Positions 43,236-52,750 are shown, counted from the first letter of the stretch. The stretch is DNA of 64,000 nucleotides from an uncultured Acidobacteriia bacterium (GCA_903909435.1 CAIVVT010000195.1:111280-175279); one strand, 5' to 3'. The notes: generated from the letters alone by a model not told the origin. Translations and numbers: made by a program.

Positions 43236-44009
43236 CTATTGAGCGCCTGCGAAGTGGACGCGGCGATTCTTCGCCCAGCAGGCTTCGTTCGACTCGGTGC
43301 AAGCCGGCCGTTCCTTGCCGTAGCTGATGGTCTTCAGACGGTCGGCAGGCAGCCCGACCTGAGCCAGGAACTCCTTGGCGGAGGTGGAGCGCCGGTCGCC
43401 CAATCCAAGGTTGTATTCAGCCGAGCCACGCTCGTCGCAATGGCCTTCGAGGGTGATTACAGCCGAGGGGAAGTCGCTCAGGATGGCCTTGATCGCGTCC
43501 GCATCCTTCTGGAGGATGGCGCGGGCGTCTTCGCGGACTTCACTCTTGTCGTAGTCGAAGTAGATGTCCTGGACTTCCGACAGGCGCTGCTCGAGGCTTG
43601 GTTTCGGGGCTTCGACCGGCGGCGGCGGAGGCGGAGGAGTTGTGACGTACACCGTAACGGCCGCAACTGCATCGCCGCCAGCGCCGCTGGCAGTCATGCG
43701 GTACGTCGTGTTTTCGGTGGGTGAAACCGAGCGGCTGCCGCTGGCTTGCACGGTCCCAATTCCGCCATCGATAGTAACCGTCGTCGAGTTGGCGACAGAC
43801 CAACGCAGGGTGGAACTCTCTCCCTTGACGATCGTGGACGGCTCCGCGGTGAAGCTGTTGATCACGGCCGCTTTGGGCTTCTCCTGCACTTGGACAGGCG
43901 CGGGGGGTGGGGGGGGTGGCGGCGGCGCGGGCACCTTTTTCTTGCAACCGGCCGAGACCAGCAGCAGCGACGCGACCATCAATATCAGGGCAATTTGGTT
44001 TCGTTTCAT
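43236..44009 (-). CDS. pal: Peptidoglycan-associated lipoprotein Pal with extra Ig-like domain
   Basis: A 257-aa outer-membrane lipoprotein. The lipobox LVSAGC places the lipidated Cys at 22. A poly-Pro stretch leads to an Ig-like domain (about 48-125; FTAEPSTIVKGESSTLRWSV), a second poly-Pro stretch, and a C-terminal OmpA-like domain (about 145-255) with IYFDYDKSEV and EGHCDERGSAEYNLGLGDRR, the peptidoglycan-binding motif. The inserted Ig-like domain flanked by proline linkers makes this Pal much longer than the classical 150-170 aa. It anchors the outer membrane to the wall together with TolB. Confidence 0.93.
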   Translation of the reverse strand: MKRNQIALILMVASLLLVSAGCKKKVPAPPPPPPPPAPVQVQEKPKAAVINSFTAEPSTIVKGESSTLRWSVANSTTVTIDGGIGTVQASGSRSVSPTENTTYRMTASGAGGDAVAAVTVYVTTPPPPPPPVEAPKPSLEQRLSEVQDIYFDYDKSEVREDARAILQKDADAIKAILSDFPSAVITLEGHCDERGSAEYNLGLGDRRSTSAKEFLAQVGLPADRLKTISYGKERPACTESNEACWAKNRRVHFAGAQ

Positions 44010-44078
44010 TCTCTGTTTTTAGCCTCCTCAAGGCTACTCCAATGTCATTCTATCCATATCCGGAACGAGGTGAGGAAC

Positions 44079-45482
44079 TCACTTCACCCAGACCGGCATA
44101 TAATTGTTGCCTTGCGTAGTCAGTTGACGGACCTCGGTTCCGTCCGCCAGCATCGTGAAAATCTGAGATTTTCCAGTGCGATTGGAGCTGAATGCCAGGT
44201 GCCGGCCGTCCGGAGCCCAGGAAGGGTTCTCGTTGCGGCCTTCGCCGTGCGTCAACTGAACCGTTTCGCGCGAGGACACGTCCATGATGAACAAATTCCA
44301 GTTCCCCGGAGCATACCCTCGCGTCCATGAGAACGCAATGTGCTGCCCATTGGGATTCCAGGCCGGGTTCGAAGCTTCTCCTTCACCGGTGGTCAGACGA
44401 ACGGGGTCCGCTCCATCGATATTCATCATATAGATTTGCTGCATCCCACCGCGCCCCGAAACCACCAGCACGTCATGTCCGTTCTTGGGGTTGACCTTGG
44501 GCTCCGCTTCAACCGCGCGCACATTGCTCAGCCGGCGCAGACCGCCACCGTCGAGATCGCTGATGTAGATGTTCATGAAACGCGGGTCCGCCGTTGAAGC
44601 GAACAGCACATTCTTACCATCTGGCGTGAAGTTGGGTTGAGCATTGACCGAAGCTTGCGGGTTGAGGAACGGAATGAAGCGCCCGGTGACGGTAGAATAC
44701 ATCATCAAACGCGGCTGCCCTTTGGCAAATGTCGTAAATGCCAGCCGCGTTCCGTCTGGCGAGACGGCGGGCATCGTGGTGATCGAGTTGAACGAGGTTA
44801 GCCTTTTCTCGTTCGAACCGTCAAAGTCCATCGACCAGATTTCCTTCGTTCCCCTGCCCTGGCGATCGGAGACGAAATACACCTTCGATCCGGCCAGTGA
44901 TGCCACACCGAGTTGGTTGAGGATATCGGCCGCGTACTGGTGCGCCACCTGGCGCGCTCCATTCTCGTTCAGCTCACCGTTGTAGAGTTTCCTGAACAGG
45001 CGCGCACCGTTCAAGTCCGGTATGGTCGGGTTGTACAGGTGCCCAAACACGACGAACTGCCCATTCTGTTCCGACGCGTAGCCAAAACCAAGGTAAGCGG
45101 CGGAGACCGGCGACGAAGCCCAATCGGAGAGGCAGCGGCCGCCGCAGTCTTTTGCGACCGGTGGCGGAGCGTTCCTTCGAGCGGGTTCCGGCGCAGCGGG
45201 CGTACGCAGGTCGCTTTCTTGCTGGGGCGGATTCAACGGGTAGAAACTCTTGGGCGCCATCGTGAAGACGCCCGCGCGCTGCACGTCGTCAAAGACGGTC
45301 TTGTTAAAAACATCCGCGTATTGCGCCGCGCCGCCGGCTCCCCGGAAATCCGGGAGCGCAATCGTCGGCTTGCCGGCGCCGAGGAACTTGATCACAAGAT
45401 CGCTTTGCTGGCCCGCGCTCCAGCCCATAACGGCCAGCGCGCCAAAGCCTGCAACTCCGAGTAGTAGTTGGATTCGTTTCAT
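44079..45482 (-). CDS. tolB: Tol-Pal system beta-propeller protein TolB
   Basis: A 467-aa periplasmic protein: signal peptide, an N-terminal TolB domain (about 30-160; KPTIALPDFRG, DILNQLG) and a propeller of PD40 repeats (about 190-465; SPDGTRLAFTTFAKGQ, WNPNGQHIAFSW, WAPDGRHLAFSS). It binds Pal. The frame is open to 45716, but the ATG at 45482 starts the signal peptide and overlaps the stop of the TolA-like gene by four bases. Confidence 0.94.
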   Translation of the reverse strand: MKRIQLLLGVAGFGALAVMGWSAGQQSDLVIKFLGAGKPTIALPDFRGAGGAAQYADVFNKTVFDDVQRAGVFTMAPKSFYPLNPPQQESDLRTPAAPEPARRNAPPPVAKDCGGRCLSDWASSPVSAAYLGFGYASEQNGQFVVFGHLYNPTIPDLNGARLFRKLYNGELNENGARQVAHQYAADILNQLGVASLAGSKVYFVSDRQGRGTKEIWSMDFDGSNEKRLTSFNSITTMPAVSPDGTRLAFTTFAKGQPRLMMYSTVTGRFIPFLNPQASVNAQPNFTPDGKNVLFASTADPRFMNIYISDLDGGGLRRLSNVRAVEAEPKVNPKNGHDVLVVSGRGGMQQIYMMNIDGADPVRLTTGEGEASNPAWNPNGQHIAFSWTRGYAPGNWNLFIMDVSSRETVQLTHGEGRNENPSWAPDGRHLAFSSNRTGKSQIFTMLADGTEVRQLTTQGNNYMPVWVK

Positions 45483-46270
45483 CGTTTCAATGTGAACCAG
45501 AATTCGATTGTCGCGGAAGAACCGGAATAGGCCGCCGGCAGGGGCTCGAATGGAGCTGCCTCCAGGACCGCCCTTTGAGCCGAGTAATCCAGCGAGACGT
45601 TCCCGCTGGATTGCGCCACCCTGACGTTGCGCACCTGCCCACTCCGTTGGATTTCGAATGTGACTATGGCCGTTGGCAACGTGCGTATGCGGGCGTCCAC
45701 CTGTTCGGTGTGCCATTTCTGTGCGACGCGGTCGCGAATCAGAGCTGCGTATGCGCCAAAACGGCTGCCGAAAGGTGTACCATCCCCGACGCCGACGCCG
45801 CCGGAACCAGGAGCAGGCGCGTATAGCGGAGAACTCGCCGCCTGCCCCACACGGCTGGTGAGCTGGTTGTCGGACTGCGGAGATGGGTTCGTGCGCGGGT
45901 TCCGATAGTTGTCGTCGGAAGAGCTGCGGTGGTGTTTCGACTTCAGAGGGATGGCGTCTTCCTGCTCCCGCTCGACGGCCTTGGTGTGACGCTCCGGCTT
46001 GGTGATCGGCTCGGGCACCTGCGATTTACTGTCGGACGCCACACGGTTCATTGGCCCTTCGTGGCCGGGGATCGGGATCGACTTCACCACCGTCACGCCC
46101 ACCGCCCCGCCGCCCTTCGAATTCGGATCGCCCCATTGCTCCCGTTTGGCGAAGTTGGCGAATCCCAGCGCAGCAATTAACACGGCGACTCCGGCGTGCA
46201 AACCCAGCGATCCCAGCAACGGCCGCCGTAGCGACTCGCGCGTGTCCAGGATGTCGCGAATAGCGTCCAT
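45479..46270 (-). CDS. TolA/TonB-like energy-transducing protein
   Basis: A 263-aa protein with one membrane anchor (about residues 18-38; LLGSLGLHAGVAVLIAALGF), a charged Pro/Ser/Lys-rich periplasmic region (about 60-150) and a C-terminal TonB-type domain (about 165-263; YAALIRDRVAQKWHTEQVD, IVTFEIQRSGQVRNVRVAQSSG). Its position between tolR and tolB makes it the functional TolA of this system, carrying force from TolQR to the outer membrane. The ATG at 46270 begins the cytoplasmic tail. Confidence 0.87.
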   Translation of the reverse strand: MDAIRDILDTRESLRRPLLGSLGLHAGVAVLIAALGFANFAKREQWGDPNSKGGGAVGVTVVKSIPIPGHEGPMNRVASDSKSQVPEPITKPERHTKAVEREQEDAIPLKSKHHRSSSDDNYRNPRTNPSPQSDNQLTSRVGQAASSPLYAPAPGSGGVGVGDGTPFGSRFGAYAALIRDRVAQKWHTEQVDARIRTLPTAIVTFEIQRSGQVRNVRVAQSSGNVSLDYSAQRAVLEAAPFEPLPAAYSGSSATIEFWFTLKR

Positions 46271-46278
46271 AGTGGGGC

Positions 46279-46716
46279 TTACTTGCCGGGGCGCCCGTCG
46301 TCCGGTTGAGTCACCAGCAATGGTACGATCTTCTCGTCGCCGAGAGTTGAGAGCAGCGGGGCTAGGACGTCCCACATCACTGTCTTATCTGCACGCACGT
46401 AGGCGGACTTGGCACTGGGAAATTTCTGCCGGAACTCAGCCCCGAGCGCGTGAATATTCAAGGGCTTGTCGTTCAAATACAACTCGCCGTCCCTCGTCAC
46501 GGAGATGACAGGCATTTCCTTCGCGGTGTCGGCCACCTTCTTCACCTTCGGGACATCCACTTCCAGCCCGAATTCCATCACGTGCGCGGTGAGCATGAAG
46601 ATCACCAGCAGTACGAGTACCACGTCCACCAGCGGGATGATGTTGATCTCCGCCATAGCCGCCATGCCCTGGCGGCGGCCTCGCCCACCAGATCCGTTCT
46701 GCATAGAGAAGGCCAA
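46279..46716 (-). CDS. tolR: Biopolymer transporter TolR/ExbD
   Basis: A 145-aa protein with one membrane helix. MAEINIIPLVDVVLVLLVIFML holds the conserved transmembrane Asp (LVDVVLVLL) needed for proton use, and a periplasmic domain follows (about 45-140; ISVTRDGELYLNDKPL). The start is a TTG at 46716 at a normal distance from the GGAGAGGAG sequence that overlaps the tolQ stop; an ATG twelve bases on is possible but poorly spaced. Confidence 0.91.
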   Translation of the reverse strand: MAFSMQNGSGGRGRRQGMAAMAEINIIPLVDVVLVLLVIFMLTAHVMEFGLEVDVPKVKKVADTAKEMPVISVTRDGELYLNDKPLNIHALGAEFRQKFPSAKSAYVRADKTVMWDVLAPLLSTLGDEKIVPLLVTQPDDGRPGK

Positions 46717-46722
46717 GGGGTG

Positions 46723-47403
46723 CTACTCCTCTCCACGTTCGGTCATGTTCAGGAACTCGAGGGCAAAGTCATCCATCTTCGCCGCGAGCTCACGCAGTCG
46801 GTGGGAGAACTGATTGTACGAGATCGCTGCGGGGATCGCCGCTGCCAGGCCCGCCGCAGTGGCAATCAGCGCTTCCGAAATCCCTGGCGCGACGGCGCGC
46901 AAGCTGGCGCTGCCCTGCATGCCAAGCCCCTGGAACGAATCGATGATGCCGAGTACGGTCCCAAACAATCCGACGAACGGAGAGACGCTGGCTGTGGTTG
47001 CCAGCCAACTCATGTTACGTTCCAGCCGGGTCATTTCCGCGCTGACGCCCATCTGCAGTGACCGTTCGACGGCGACCTTGTTCGTCACCCGCCCGCGCGT
47101 TTGCACCTGTCGGCCAGCTTCGTCGTAACCGTAGGCGAAGACGCCACTCAAGGGCGAAATCTGAAACTGCTCGGCCAGTGCAGCGACCGACTCCAGCCGG
47201 GGCGCTTTGCGGAAGGCGCGCAGAAATGCGGTGTTCTCCAAACCGGCGGCCTTGAATTGCTTCCATTTGGCAAAGATGACCGTCCAGCTCATCACCGAAG
47301 CAATGATCAGCAGCACCAGCACCGCCTTGGATACCAACGACGCGCCCAACAGCAGGTCCAGGAGCGGCAACTGCAGAAAGGCTTCGGCGAATGGAAAACT
47401 CAA
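46723..47403 (-). CDS. tolQ: MotA/TolQ/ExbB proton channel protein
   Basis: A 226-aa membrane protein with three helices. VSPFVGLFGTVLGIIDSFQGLG and SEALIATAAGLAAAIPAAISYNQF are the proton-channel helices of the TolQ/ExbB family, preceded by an N-terminal helix (about 18-40). It forms the motor with TolR. The TTG at 47403 is preferred because AAGGAG lies seven bases upstream; a GTG at 47445 lies further up. First gene of the tol operon, so its promoter should sit between 47404 and 47535. Confidence 0.92.
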   Translation of the reverse strand: MSFPFAEAFLQLPLLDLLLGASLVSKAVLVLLIIASVMSWTVIFAKWKQFKAAGLENTAFLRAFRKAPRLESVAALAEQFQISPLSGVFAYGYDEAGRQVQTRGRVTNKVAVERSLQMGVSAEMTRLERNMSWLATTASVSPFVGLFGTVLGIIDSFQGLGMQGSASLRAVAPGISEALIATAAGLAAAIPAAISYNQFSHRLRELAAKMDDFALEFLNMTERGEE

Positions 47404-47425
47404 AACGTAACTCCTTGAAATTGTC

Positions 47426-47443
47426 GGGGACTCGATCGTCCCC
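47426..47443. promoter_or_regulatory. Inverted repeat just upstream of tolQ
   Basis: GGGGAC (47426-47431) and GTCCCC (47438-47443) with a 6-bp spacer (TCGATC), 23 bp before the preferred tolQ start. Could be an operator or a leader hairpin. Confidence 0.35.
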
Positions 47444-47534
47444 ACTCACCATGATAACGGAGCTTCATCTTGTTCTGATGTTGCCTTGGCGCGCGGGCCG
47501 AGGTGCGTGCCTTCGATCTGCGCCGCCGTTGAGT

Positions 47535-49412
47535 TCACGCGTTCAAAGCACGAGGCGAACAGCGAAGCCACAGGTCTAGCGCCGCACTGAGTCTTTCAAC
47601 TTTCACCGGCTTGCTGAGGTAATCGTCCATGCCTGCCCTAAGGCAAGTCTCACGGTCTCCCGGCAACGCATGGGCTGTCACGGCTATGATTGGGATCCGG
47701 CACGCCGGTTCCGGGAGTTGCCGGATGGCCATCGTCGTCTCTAATCCATCCATGACGGGCATTTCCCAGTCCATCAGAACAATGTCGTACAGGCGGCCTC
47801 CGATGGCGTCCAGTGCTTCCCGCCCGTTTGTGGCGAGATCAACCTCGCACCCCAGTCTGACGAGCGTTTTCTGCAGAATCCGCAGATTGATGGGGTTATC
47901 ATCCACAGCTAATATCTGCGGCGCACTCTGAGGTGCAGGTCCTCTCTGCTCCAACCCGGATGCCTCGGGGTTTTGAATCAGCAAACCGACCGCCGCCACA
48001 AAATCCTCTTCGAAGATCGGTGCGGTGATTGAGCTGCTGCACCAGTAGGGTACCGGAGTACGTGCTCTCCTGAGGCCCAATACCGGCAATTGACGTAACC
48101 GATCGGCCCGGCTTTGGCAAACGGAAAGATCAAATACCGCTACATCGGGCGCTGTGAGATTGTTTGCCGATGACACATCCACGCCGGTTGAGCTGAACCA
48201 ATAGTCGGCTTGCCGCCGATCTAACCATTTGGCGAGAATCGCTTTGGCGGCCTCTCCAAATCCGACCAACAGGACTTGGAGTCCCTTCAGTGACAGGTCG
48301 ATCGTCGAGCCAACTCCCGGGCCAGACTCAAGCGGCATGGCGGATTCAGGCTCCGCCGTTGCTTTCAAACGAAGTGCGTACCTAACGCAACCTGGTGATC
48401 CCATGTCCACTGAGACGGTTCCATCAGCCGTTAAGGCGAGCGATTTGCAGAGCCCAAGCGTCCAGCCGTACCCTGCGCCCGGAAGCGCTGGCTCCGGAGC
48501 TGGCCATGCAGCGACCTCAATGCTGAGAGCGTCCGCGTCTTCCAACGCCAGACGAACAACCATCTCAGCCGGCTTCTCCTTTGCGTATACGAAGCCCAGC
48601 AGGAGGTTCAAGCACACCCTAAGACGATGCTCGTCAGTGCGCACACGCGCCGGGCAAGCCGGGTCCATGTCGAATAGGAGGCTTGCCCCGGCGCTTCCAA
48701 TTATCCGTCCGGTCGTGCGGCAGAGGTCCGAGACGGTCGTCCGGACGTCGAATGCCTGAACGTTGAGCGGTAGATCAAGCTGACTAAGGGCTTCAAGTCC
48801 GGGTAGGGTCGTCAAGCAAATCTGGGCCGTTGAGCCTAGGCCACCGGGAGCGTCGCCCGCGCCGCCGCTCGAGGACTGCCTGGTCTGCAACTCCATCTGG
48901 GCTAGCAGTTCGATCCGCAGGCTCTCCAATAGCTCACGGCCGAAGTCCGCCCTCAGAATGGTGCGCTGGTCCTCCGCGGTCGACCGCGTGAAGCAGCCCA
49001 TCCAGGCGCCCCTGGACAGGCCATCGCCAGAAACTGCTCGCGCAGATAGCAACGCAGTCAAGCGAACTCGCCCCGACGGTGCGAGCAGTGTGACCGGAGC
49101 GCTATGCAATTCACCCTTTTCGAGGATTTCCAGATTGAGCGGTGAACCCTCGGCCATGTCGGGTAGGCAGGTGGCAATGGGAACACCCGTCACGCTTGCG
49201 GGATCTTTTATGCCAAGCGCCAACGCAAGCTCTCCGCTTATGCTAAGAATCGTGCCGTCCGAACCAACCTGAGCCCAGAGCCCGGGCAACTGTTCCGCTC
49301 TGGTTTCAGAACAAGATAGCGACGTACGGATAGCACCTGCGGCCGGCCCGAGTACCTGTCTCAGCCGCGCCGTGAGTCCACGCGCGCCATTGTGTTGCCC
49401 CGATGTGTGCAT
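47535..49412 (-). CDS. Hybrid sensor-like protein with degenerate kinase core and C-terminal receiver
   Basis: A 625-aa soluble protein. A PAS-like domain lies near residues 45-140 (VGSDGTILSISGELALALG). A DHp-like helix (about 155-180; RADFGRELLESLRIELLAQM) has no histidine to phosphorylate. The ATPase-like part has RLRVCLNLLLGFVYA, where the second Asn of the N-box is Gly, and no DTG G1-box. A vestigial receiver (about 380-480) precedes an intact one (about 500-620; VDDNPINLRILQ, IVLMDWEMPVMDG, DYLSKPV). It is therefore probably a pseudokinase that signals through its receiver or by binding partners. It is the only gene between tolQ and the queC region. Confidence 0.85.
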   Translation of the reverse strand: MHTSGQHNGARGLTARLRQVLGPAAGAIRTSLSCSETRAEQLPGLWAQVGSDGTILSISGELALALGIKDPASVTGVPIATCLPDMAEGSPLNLEILEKGELHSAPVTLLAPSGRVRLTALLSARAVSGDGLSRGAWMGCFTRSTAEDQRTILRADFGRELLESLRIELLAQMELQTRQSSSGGAGDAPGGLGSTAQICLTTLPGLEALSQLDLPLNVQAFDVRTTVSDLCRTTGRIIGSAGASLLFDMDPACPARVRTDEHRLRVCLNLLLGFVYAKEKPAEMVVRLALEDADALSIEVAAWPAPEPALPGAGYGWTLGLCKSLALTADGTVSVDMGSPGCVRYALRLKATAEPESAMPLESGPGVGSTIDLSLKGLQVLLVGFGEAAKAILAKWLDRRQADYWFSSTGVDVSSANNLTAPDVAVFDLSVCQSRADRLRQLPVLGLRRARTPVPYWCSSSITAPIFEEDFVAAVGLLIQNPEASGLEQRGPAPQSAPQILAVDDNPINLRILQKTLVRLGCEVDLATNGREALDAIGGRLYDIVLMDWEMPVMDGLETTMAIRQLPEPACRIPIIAVTAHALPGDRETCLRAGMDDYLSKPVKVERLSAALDLWLRCSPRALNA

Positions 49413-49632
49413 TGCGCAGCAACCGCCCGCATGGCCAGGCAGATGGTCCCGAAGGGACGGAATTCCCCTCTAGTCCAGACTAGCAACAATGTTTCAGACC
49501 TAAAACACTTTAATTGAATAGCGCCGCGCGTTTATGACATCTGCCCGCGCGCCGGGAGGAAGACTGCCCTTTCCAGCTGCAGATGTTCCCCGGAGTGGTA
49601 TCCTCAAGGATAGCGTATCCCTAATTATCTCA

Positions 49633-50349
49633 ATGAGTTCCGTATCAATTACGATCTCCTCTAAGCGAACGGCTGTTTGCCTGCTTTCCGGCGGACTGGA
49701 TTCCGCCACTGCCCTGGCGTTCGCACGGCGCGACGGCTTTGCTTGCTATGCCCTCAGTTTCGACTACGGTCAGCGCCATCGCATCGAACTGGAGGCTGCG
49801 GCGCGGGTTGCGCGCTCGTTGGGGGCAGTGGAGCAAAAGACGGCCGTAATCGACCTGCGCCTGTTGGGAGGCTCCGCTTTGACCGACGCGATAGACGTGC
49901 CCAAGGACCGACTTGCTTCGGAGATGTCGTCCGGGATCCCAATCACCTACGTTCCAGCCCGCAATACGATCTTCCTGTCTTTCGCCTTAGCCTGGGCCGA
50001 AGTCCTCGGCTCATCGGACATCTACATCGGCGTGAACGCGGTAGATTACTCCGGCTATCCCGATTGCCGTCCGGAGTACATTGGGGCTTTCGAGCACATG
50101 GCCAACCTGGCGACCAAGGCGGGCGTAGAAGGATCGCAGCGGCTGAAGATTCACACGCCGCTGATCGACCTTTCCAAAGCGGATATCATCCGCGCCGGCC
50201 TGTCGCTCGGTGTGGATTTCGCGCTGACGCATAGCTGTTACGATCCCGATGAGGAGGGGCGGGCGTGCGGCCATTGCGATTCCTGCCAACTCCGCCTCGC
50301 CGGTTTCGCGGCGGCTGGGACCGCTGATCCGGTAGCCTACCGGCCATGA
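49633..50349 (+). CDS. queC: 7-cyano-7-deazaguanine synthase QueC
   Basis: A 238-aa enzyme of queuosine/7-deazaguanine synthesis that converts 7-carboxy-7-deazaguanine to preQ0 with ATP and ammonia. The PP-loop is [12 protein letters not shown] near residue 17, with [18 protein letters not shown] and a C-terminal zinc site of four Cys in [21 protein letters not shown]. The ATG at 49633 begins just before the PP-loop strand; an upstream frame to 49534 is open but unsupported. queE overlaps by four bases. queD and queF are not in the window. Confidence 0.95.
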   Translation: MSSVSITISSKRTAVCLLSGGLDSATALAFARRDGFACYALSFDYGQRHRIELEAAARVARSLGAVEQKTAVIDLRLLGGSALTDAIDVPKDRLASEMSSGIPITYVPARNTIFLSFALAWAEVLGSSDIYIGVNAVDYSGYPDCRPEYIGAFEHMANLATKAGVEGSQRLKIHTPLIDLSKADIIRAGLSLGVDFALTHSCYDPDEEGRACGHCDSCQLRLAGFAAAGTADPVAYRP

Positions 50350-51023
50350 GAATCGCCGAGGTCTTCCCGAGCATTCAGGGCGAGGGCCTACTGGCCGGCG
50401 TGCCGAGCCTCTTCATCCGCGTCTCTGGTTGCAATCTGCGCTGCGCGTGGTGCGATACCCCTTACACCTCATGGATGCCGGAAGGAGAGGATTGGACGGT
50501 TGCCCGGTTGATGGCATGGGTCGGGGGCTTTCCGGCTTACCGCCACGTCGTGCTCACGGGCGGCGAGCCGCTGCTGTTTCCGGAGATCGTGCCGCTCTCG
50601 CAGCAGTTGCGCCACGCTGGCTTGCACATCACCGTCGAGACCGCCGGCACAGTTCATCAGGGCGTGGAGTGCGACCTGCTCAGCATCTCCCCGAAACTGG
50701 CCAACTCGACGCCTGGCGACCCGGTCTGGAGCGTTCGCCATGACGAGCGCCGTCTGCAGCCCGCGGTTCTCCAACGACTCACTCGCGAGTTTCCGCATCA
50801 ACTGAAATTCGTGCTGCAATCCCCGGCAGATCTCCTGGAGATTCGGGCAATCCAAGCCCTTTGCGGCACGCCCAACGAACTGGTGCTTTTGATGCCCGAG
50901 GGAGTGGATGTCACAACCTTGCAGGAGCGCTCCGGCTGGCTGGTGGAACTCTGTAAAGACACCGGCTACCGCTTCACGCCGCGGTTGCACGTGCTGCTCT
51001 ACGGTCACCGGCGCGGCGTTTGA
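50346..51023 (+). CDS. queE: 7-carboxy-7-deazaguanine synthase QueE (radical SAM)
   Basis: A 225-aa radical SAM enzyme that rearranges 6-carboxy-tetrahydropterin to 7-carboxy-7-deazaguanine. C29xxxC33xxC36 (GCNLRCAWC) holds the 4Fe-4S cluster. SIQGEG is the substrate-recognition start, and VLTGGEPLL and VETAGT follow in the normal order. The length is normal. It is translated together with queC (ATGA), so the two consecutive steps of the pathway are coupled. Confidence 0.95.
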   Translation: MRIAEVFPSIQGEGLLAGVPSLFIRVSGCNLRCAWCDTPYTSWMPEGEDWTVARLMAWVGGFPAYRHVVLTGGEPLLFPEIVPLSQQLRHAGLHITVETAGTVHQGVECDLLSISPKLANSTPGDPVWSVRHDERRLQPAVLQRLTREFPHQLKFVLQSPADLLEIRAIQALCGTPNELVLLMPEGVDVTTLQERSGWLVELCKDTGYRFTPRLHVLLYGHRRGV

Positions 51024-51122
51024 GGTGGATTGAGTGAAGTGGGGCGGCGCTCCAGAGCCCGCTCGGGAAACTCCGGCGGTCACTTCCGGTGGCCACCATC
51101 GTAAACTTGGAACGAATCGAAT

Positions 51123-51563
51123 ATGCCTGACAAACCAGTGTCAAAAGACAGGGAACTGGAACGGATCGGTGTGGCGATCGACCGGAGTCTGCTCGACAAG
51201 TTCGACGAACTGATCGCCCGCCGCGGCTACGCGAACCGGTCGGAAGCGTTTCGCGATCTGATCCGGGCGGAGCTTGTCGGCGATACGGCGAGTCAGCCCC
51301 ACGGACTGGTGACCGGTACCATCACGCTGCTTTACGATCACCATGTGCGCATGGTCGGCGAGAAACTGACCGCGCTGCAGCACCATTACCACCGGCAGAT
51401 TCTCTCTACGCTGCATCTCCACTTGGACCACGATAATTGCTTGGAGGTGATCGTCGTCAAGGGTGAAGCGGCGGGTGTACGCCAGTTAGCCGACAAACTG
51501 ATCGCGGAGCGTGGAGTCAAACACGGTAGGCTTGTTCTCTCGGGGACGGGCCCGGAATTCTGA
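51123..51563 (+). CDS. nikR: Nickel-responsive regulator NikR
   Basis: A 146-aa ribbon-helix-helix repressor. The DNA-binding strand is ERIGVAIDRSLLDKFDELIARRGYANRSEAFRDLIR. The ACT-like metal domain has H87, H98, H100 and C106, with exactly the spacing of the E. coli Ni ligands (His76, His87, His89, Cys95). NikR represses nickel uptake genes when Ni is plentiful. No nickel transporter or hydrogenase gene is in this window, so its targets are elsewhere. Confidence 0.95.
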   Translation: MPDKPVSKDRELERIGVAIDRSLLDKFDELIARRGYANRSEAFRDLIRAELVGDTASQPHGLVTGTITLLYDHHVRMVGEKLTALQHHYHRQILSTLHLHLDHDNCLEVIVVKGEAAGVRQLADKLIAERGVKHGRLVLSGTGPEF

Positions 51564-51672
51564 GGCGCTCCGCCTTTTGCCGGGCTAGTATTTGCGCCCG
51601 GTACTAGGAAGGCTAGCTCCCCGGATCCTTCCCGGAGTACAATCGCATATTCGTTTTCCAGGAGGAGTAGAT

Positions 51673-52290
51673 ATGTATTGTGCGAAATGCGGTAGCACCA
51701 TTCGTGACGAGGCGGCATTCTGTGCCAATTGCGGCGCTCCGGCGACCCCGGTCGGACAGCCGGCGCCTCCCCCCTTCACTCCTGTTCCTTCACCCTATGC
51801 TCTCCCCACTCCGCCGGTCGCCTTCGGCGGCTATGCAAGTTGGGGCGACCGCGTGCTCGGATACATCATCGACAGCCTGCTAGTCGGCGCGGCGATGTTC
51901 CTGCTGTTCCTGGTTCTTGGTGGGTTCCTCGGTGCGCTGACCGCCATGGGCGGAGAGCACTCAGGGTTCGCGGGAGGCATGTGCTGCACCATGCTAGTAA
52001 TGTTCCCCGTGGCGACACTCCTGGTCGGGTTCTACAACCGCGTTTATCTTGTCAGCCAGCGCGGCTATTCCATCGGCCAAGGCGTCATGAAGCTCAAGGT
52101 GATTGACGCCAATGGCCAACTACTGACGCAAACCAACGCGCTGATCCGGTTGCTCGCTCAGATTGGACTGGGATTGATACCGTTAGGCAGTTTCCTGGAT
52201 TTGCTGTGGCCGCTTTGGGACATCAATCGCCAGACCCTGCACGACAAGGCAGTCGGCTCCTTCGTGATTCATAATCCGGATGTCCGTTAG
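51673..52290 (+). CDS. Zinc-ribbon RDD family membrane protein
   Basis: A 205-aa protein. The N-terminal zinc ribbon has CAKCGSTIRDEAAFCANCG (four Cys in CxxC pairs), followed by a Pro-rich linker and an RDD domain (about 60-200) with membrane helices. It carries WGDRVLGYIIDSLLVGAAM and GYSIGQGVMKLKVIDANG. RDD proteins are of uncertain function, possibly ion exchange. The GGAGGAG site five bases before the ATG at 51673 fixes the start. The next gene begins inside its last codons. Confidence 0.9.
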   Translation: MYCAKCGSTIRDEAAFCANCGAPATPVGQPAPPPFTPVPSPYALPTPPVAFGGYASWGDRVLGYIIDSLLVGAAMFLLFLVLGGFLGALTAMGGEHSGFAGGMCCTMLVMFPVATLLVGFYNRVYLVSQRGYSIGQGVMKLKVIDANGQLLTQTNALIRLLAQIGLGLIPLGSFLDLLWPLWDINRQTLHDKAVGSFVIHNPDVR

Positions 52291-52750
52291 CGCGCGGACC
52301 GGGACCGGACGCTTGCACTGCATCGCTCCCGTGGCGGCTGCGTTCGTACTCATCGTGGGGATTCTGTCGCTCCACTTCTGCTTCGCTGCGAACGAGATTG
52401 GCACCTGGTTCATGGGGCACGCCTTCGGGTCGGCCTGTTGGGTGAGGGCTCGCTTTGGCATCCCCTGTCCGAATTGCGGCATGTCTCGTAGCCTGATTCT
52501 CTCCGCACATGGGGAGTTTGCACGTGCCTGGCGACTGGCACCCGGCGGCCCCGCCATGGTGGCGACCGCGGCTCTGACAAGCCTGATACTGGGAGCATTG
52601 GGACTGGCGATCGTATCGCGCCGGCCCGCCGTCGTGAGTAAGGTTCAGCACGCCTCGCGTGTGGCAGTCGTCGCCGGGACGATCGTGTCCACAAGCGTGT
52701 GGTTGGCTGGCTGGGGATTCGCAGTAATGCACTCCCTCAGGTCGCGATGA
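52280..52750 (+). CDS. DUF2752 domain-containing membrane protein
   Basis: A 156-aa protein with three to four hydrophobic helices and the DUF2752 signature RFGIPCPNCGMSRS (a CPxCG motif near residue 60). Function is unknown; the family is common in Gram-negative and acidobacterial genomes. It overlaps the end of the RDD gene by 11 bp and is probably translated with it. Confidence 0.88.
   Translation: MSVSARTGTGRLHCIAPVAAAFVLIVGILSLHFCFAANEIGTWFMGHAFGSACWVRARFGIPCPNCGMSRSLILSAHGEFARAWRLAPGGPAMVATAALTSLILGALGLAIVSRRPAVVSKVQHASRVAVVAGTIVSTSVWLAGWGFAVMHSLRSR

Noticed and set aside
49413..49632. preQ1 riboswitch upstream of queC
   Set aside because: No preQ1-I-like core (a C-rich loop with an A-rich tail) was seen, only a short hairpin near 49608.
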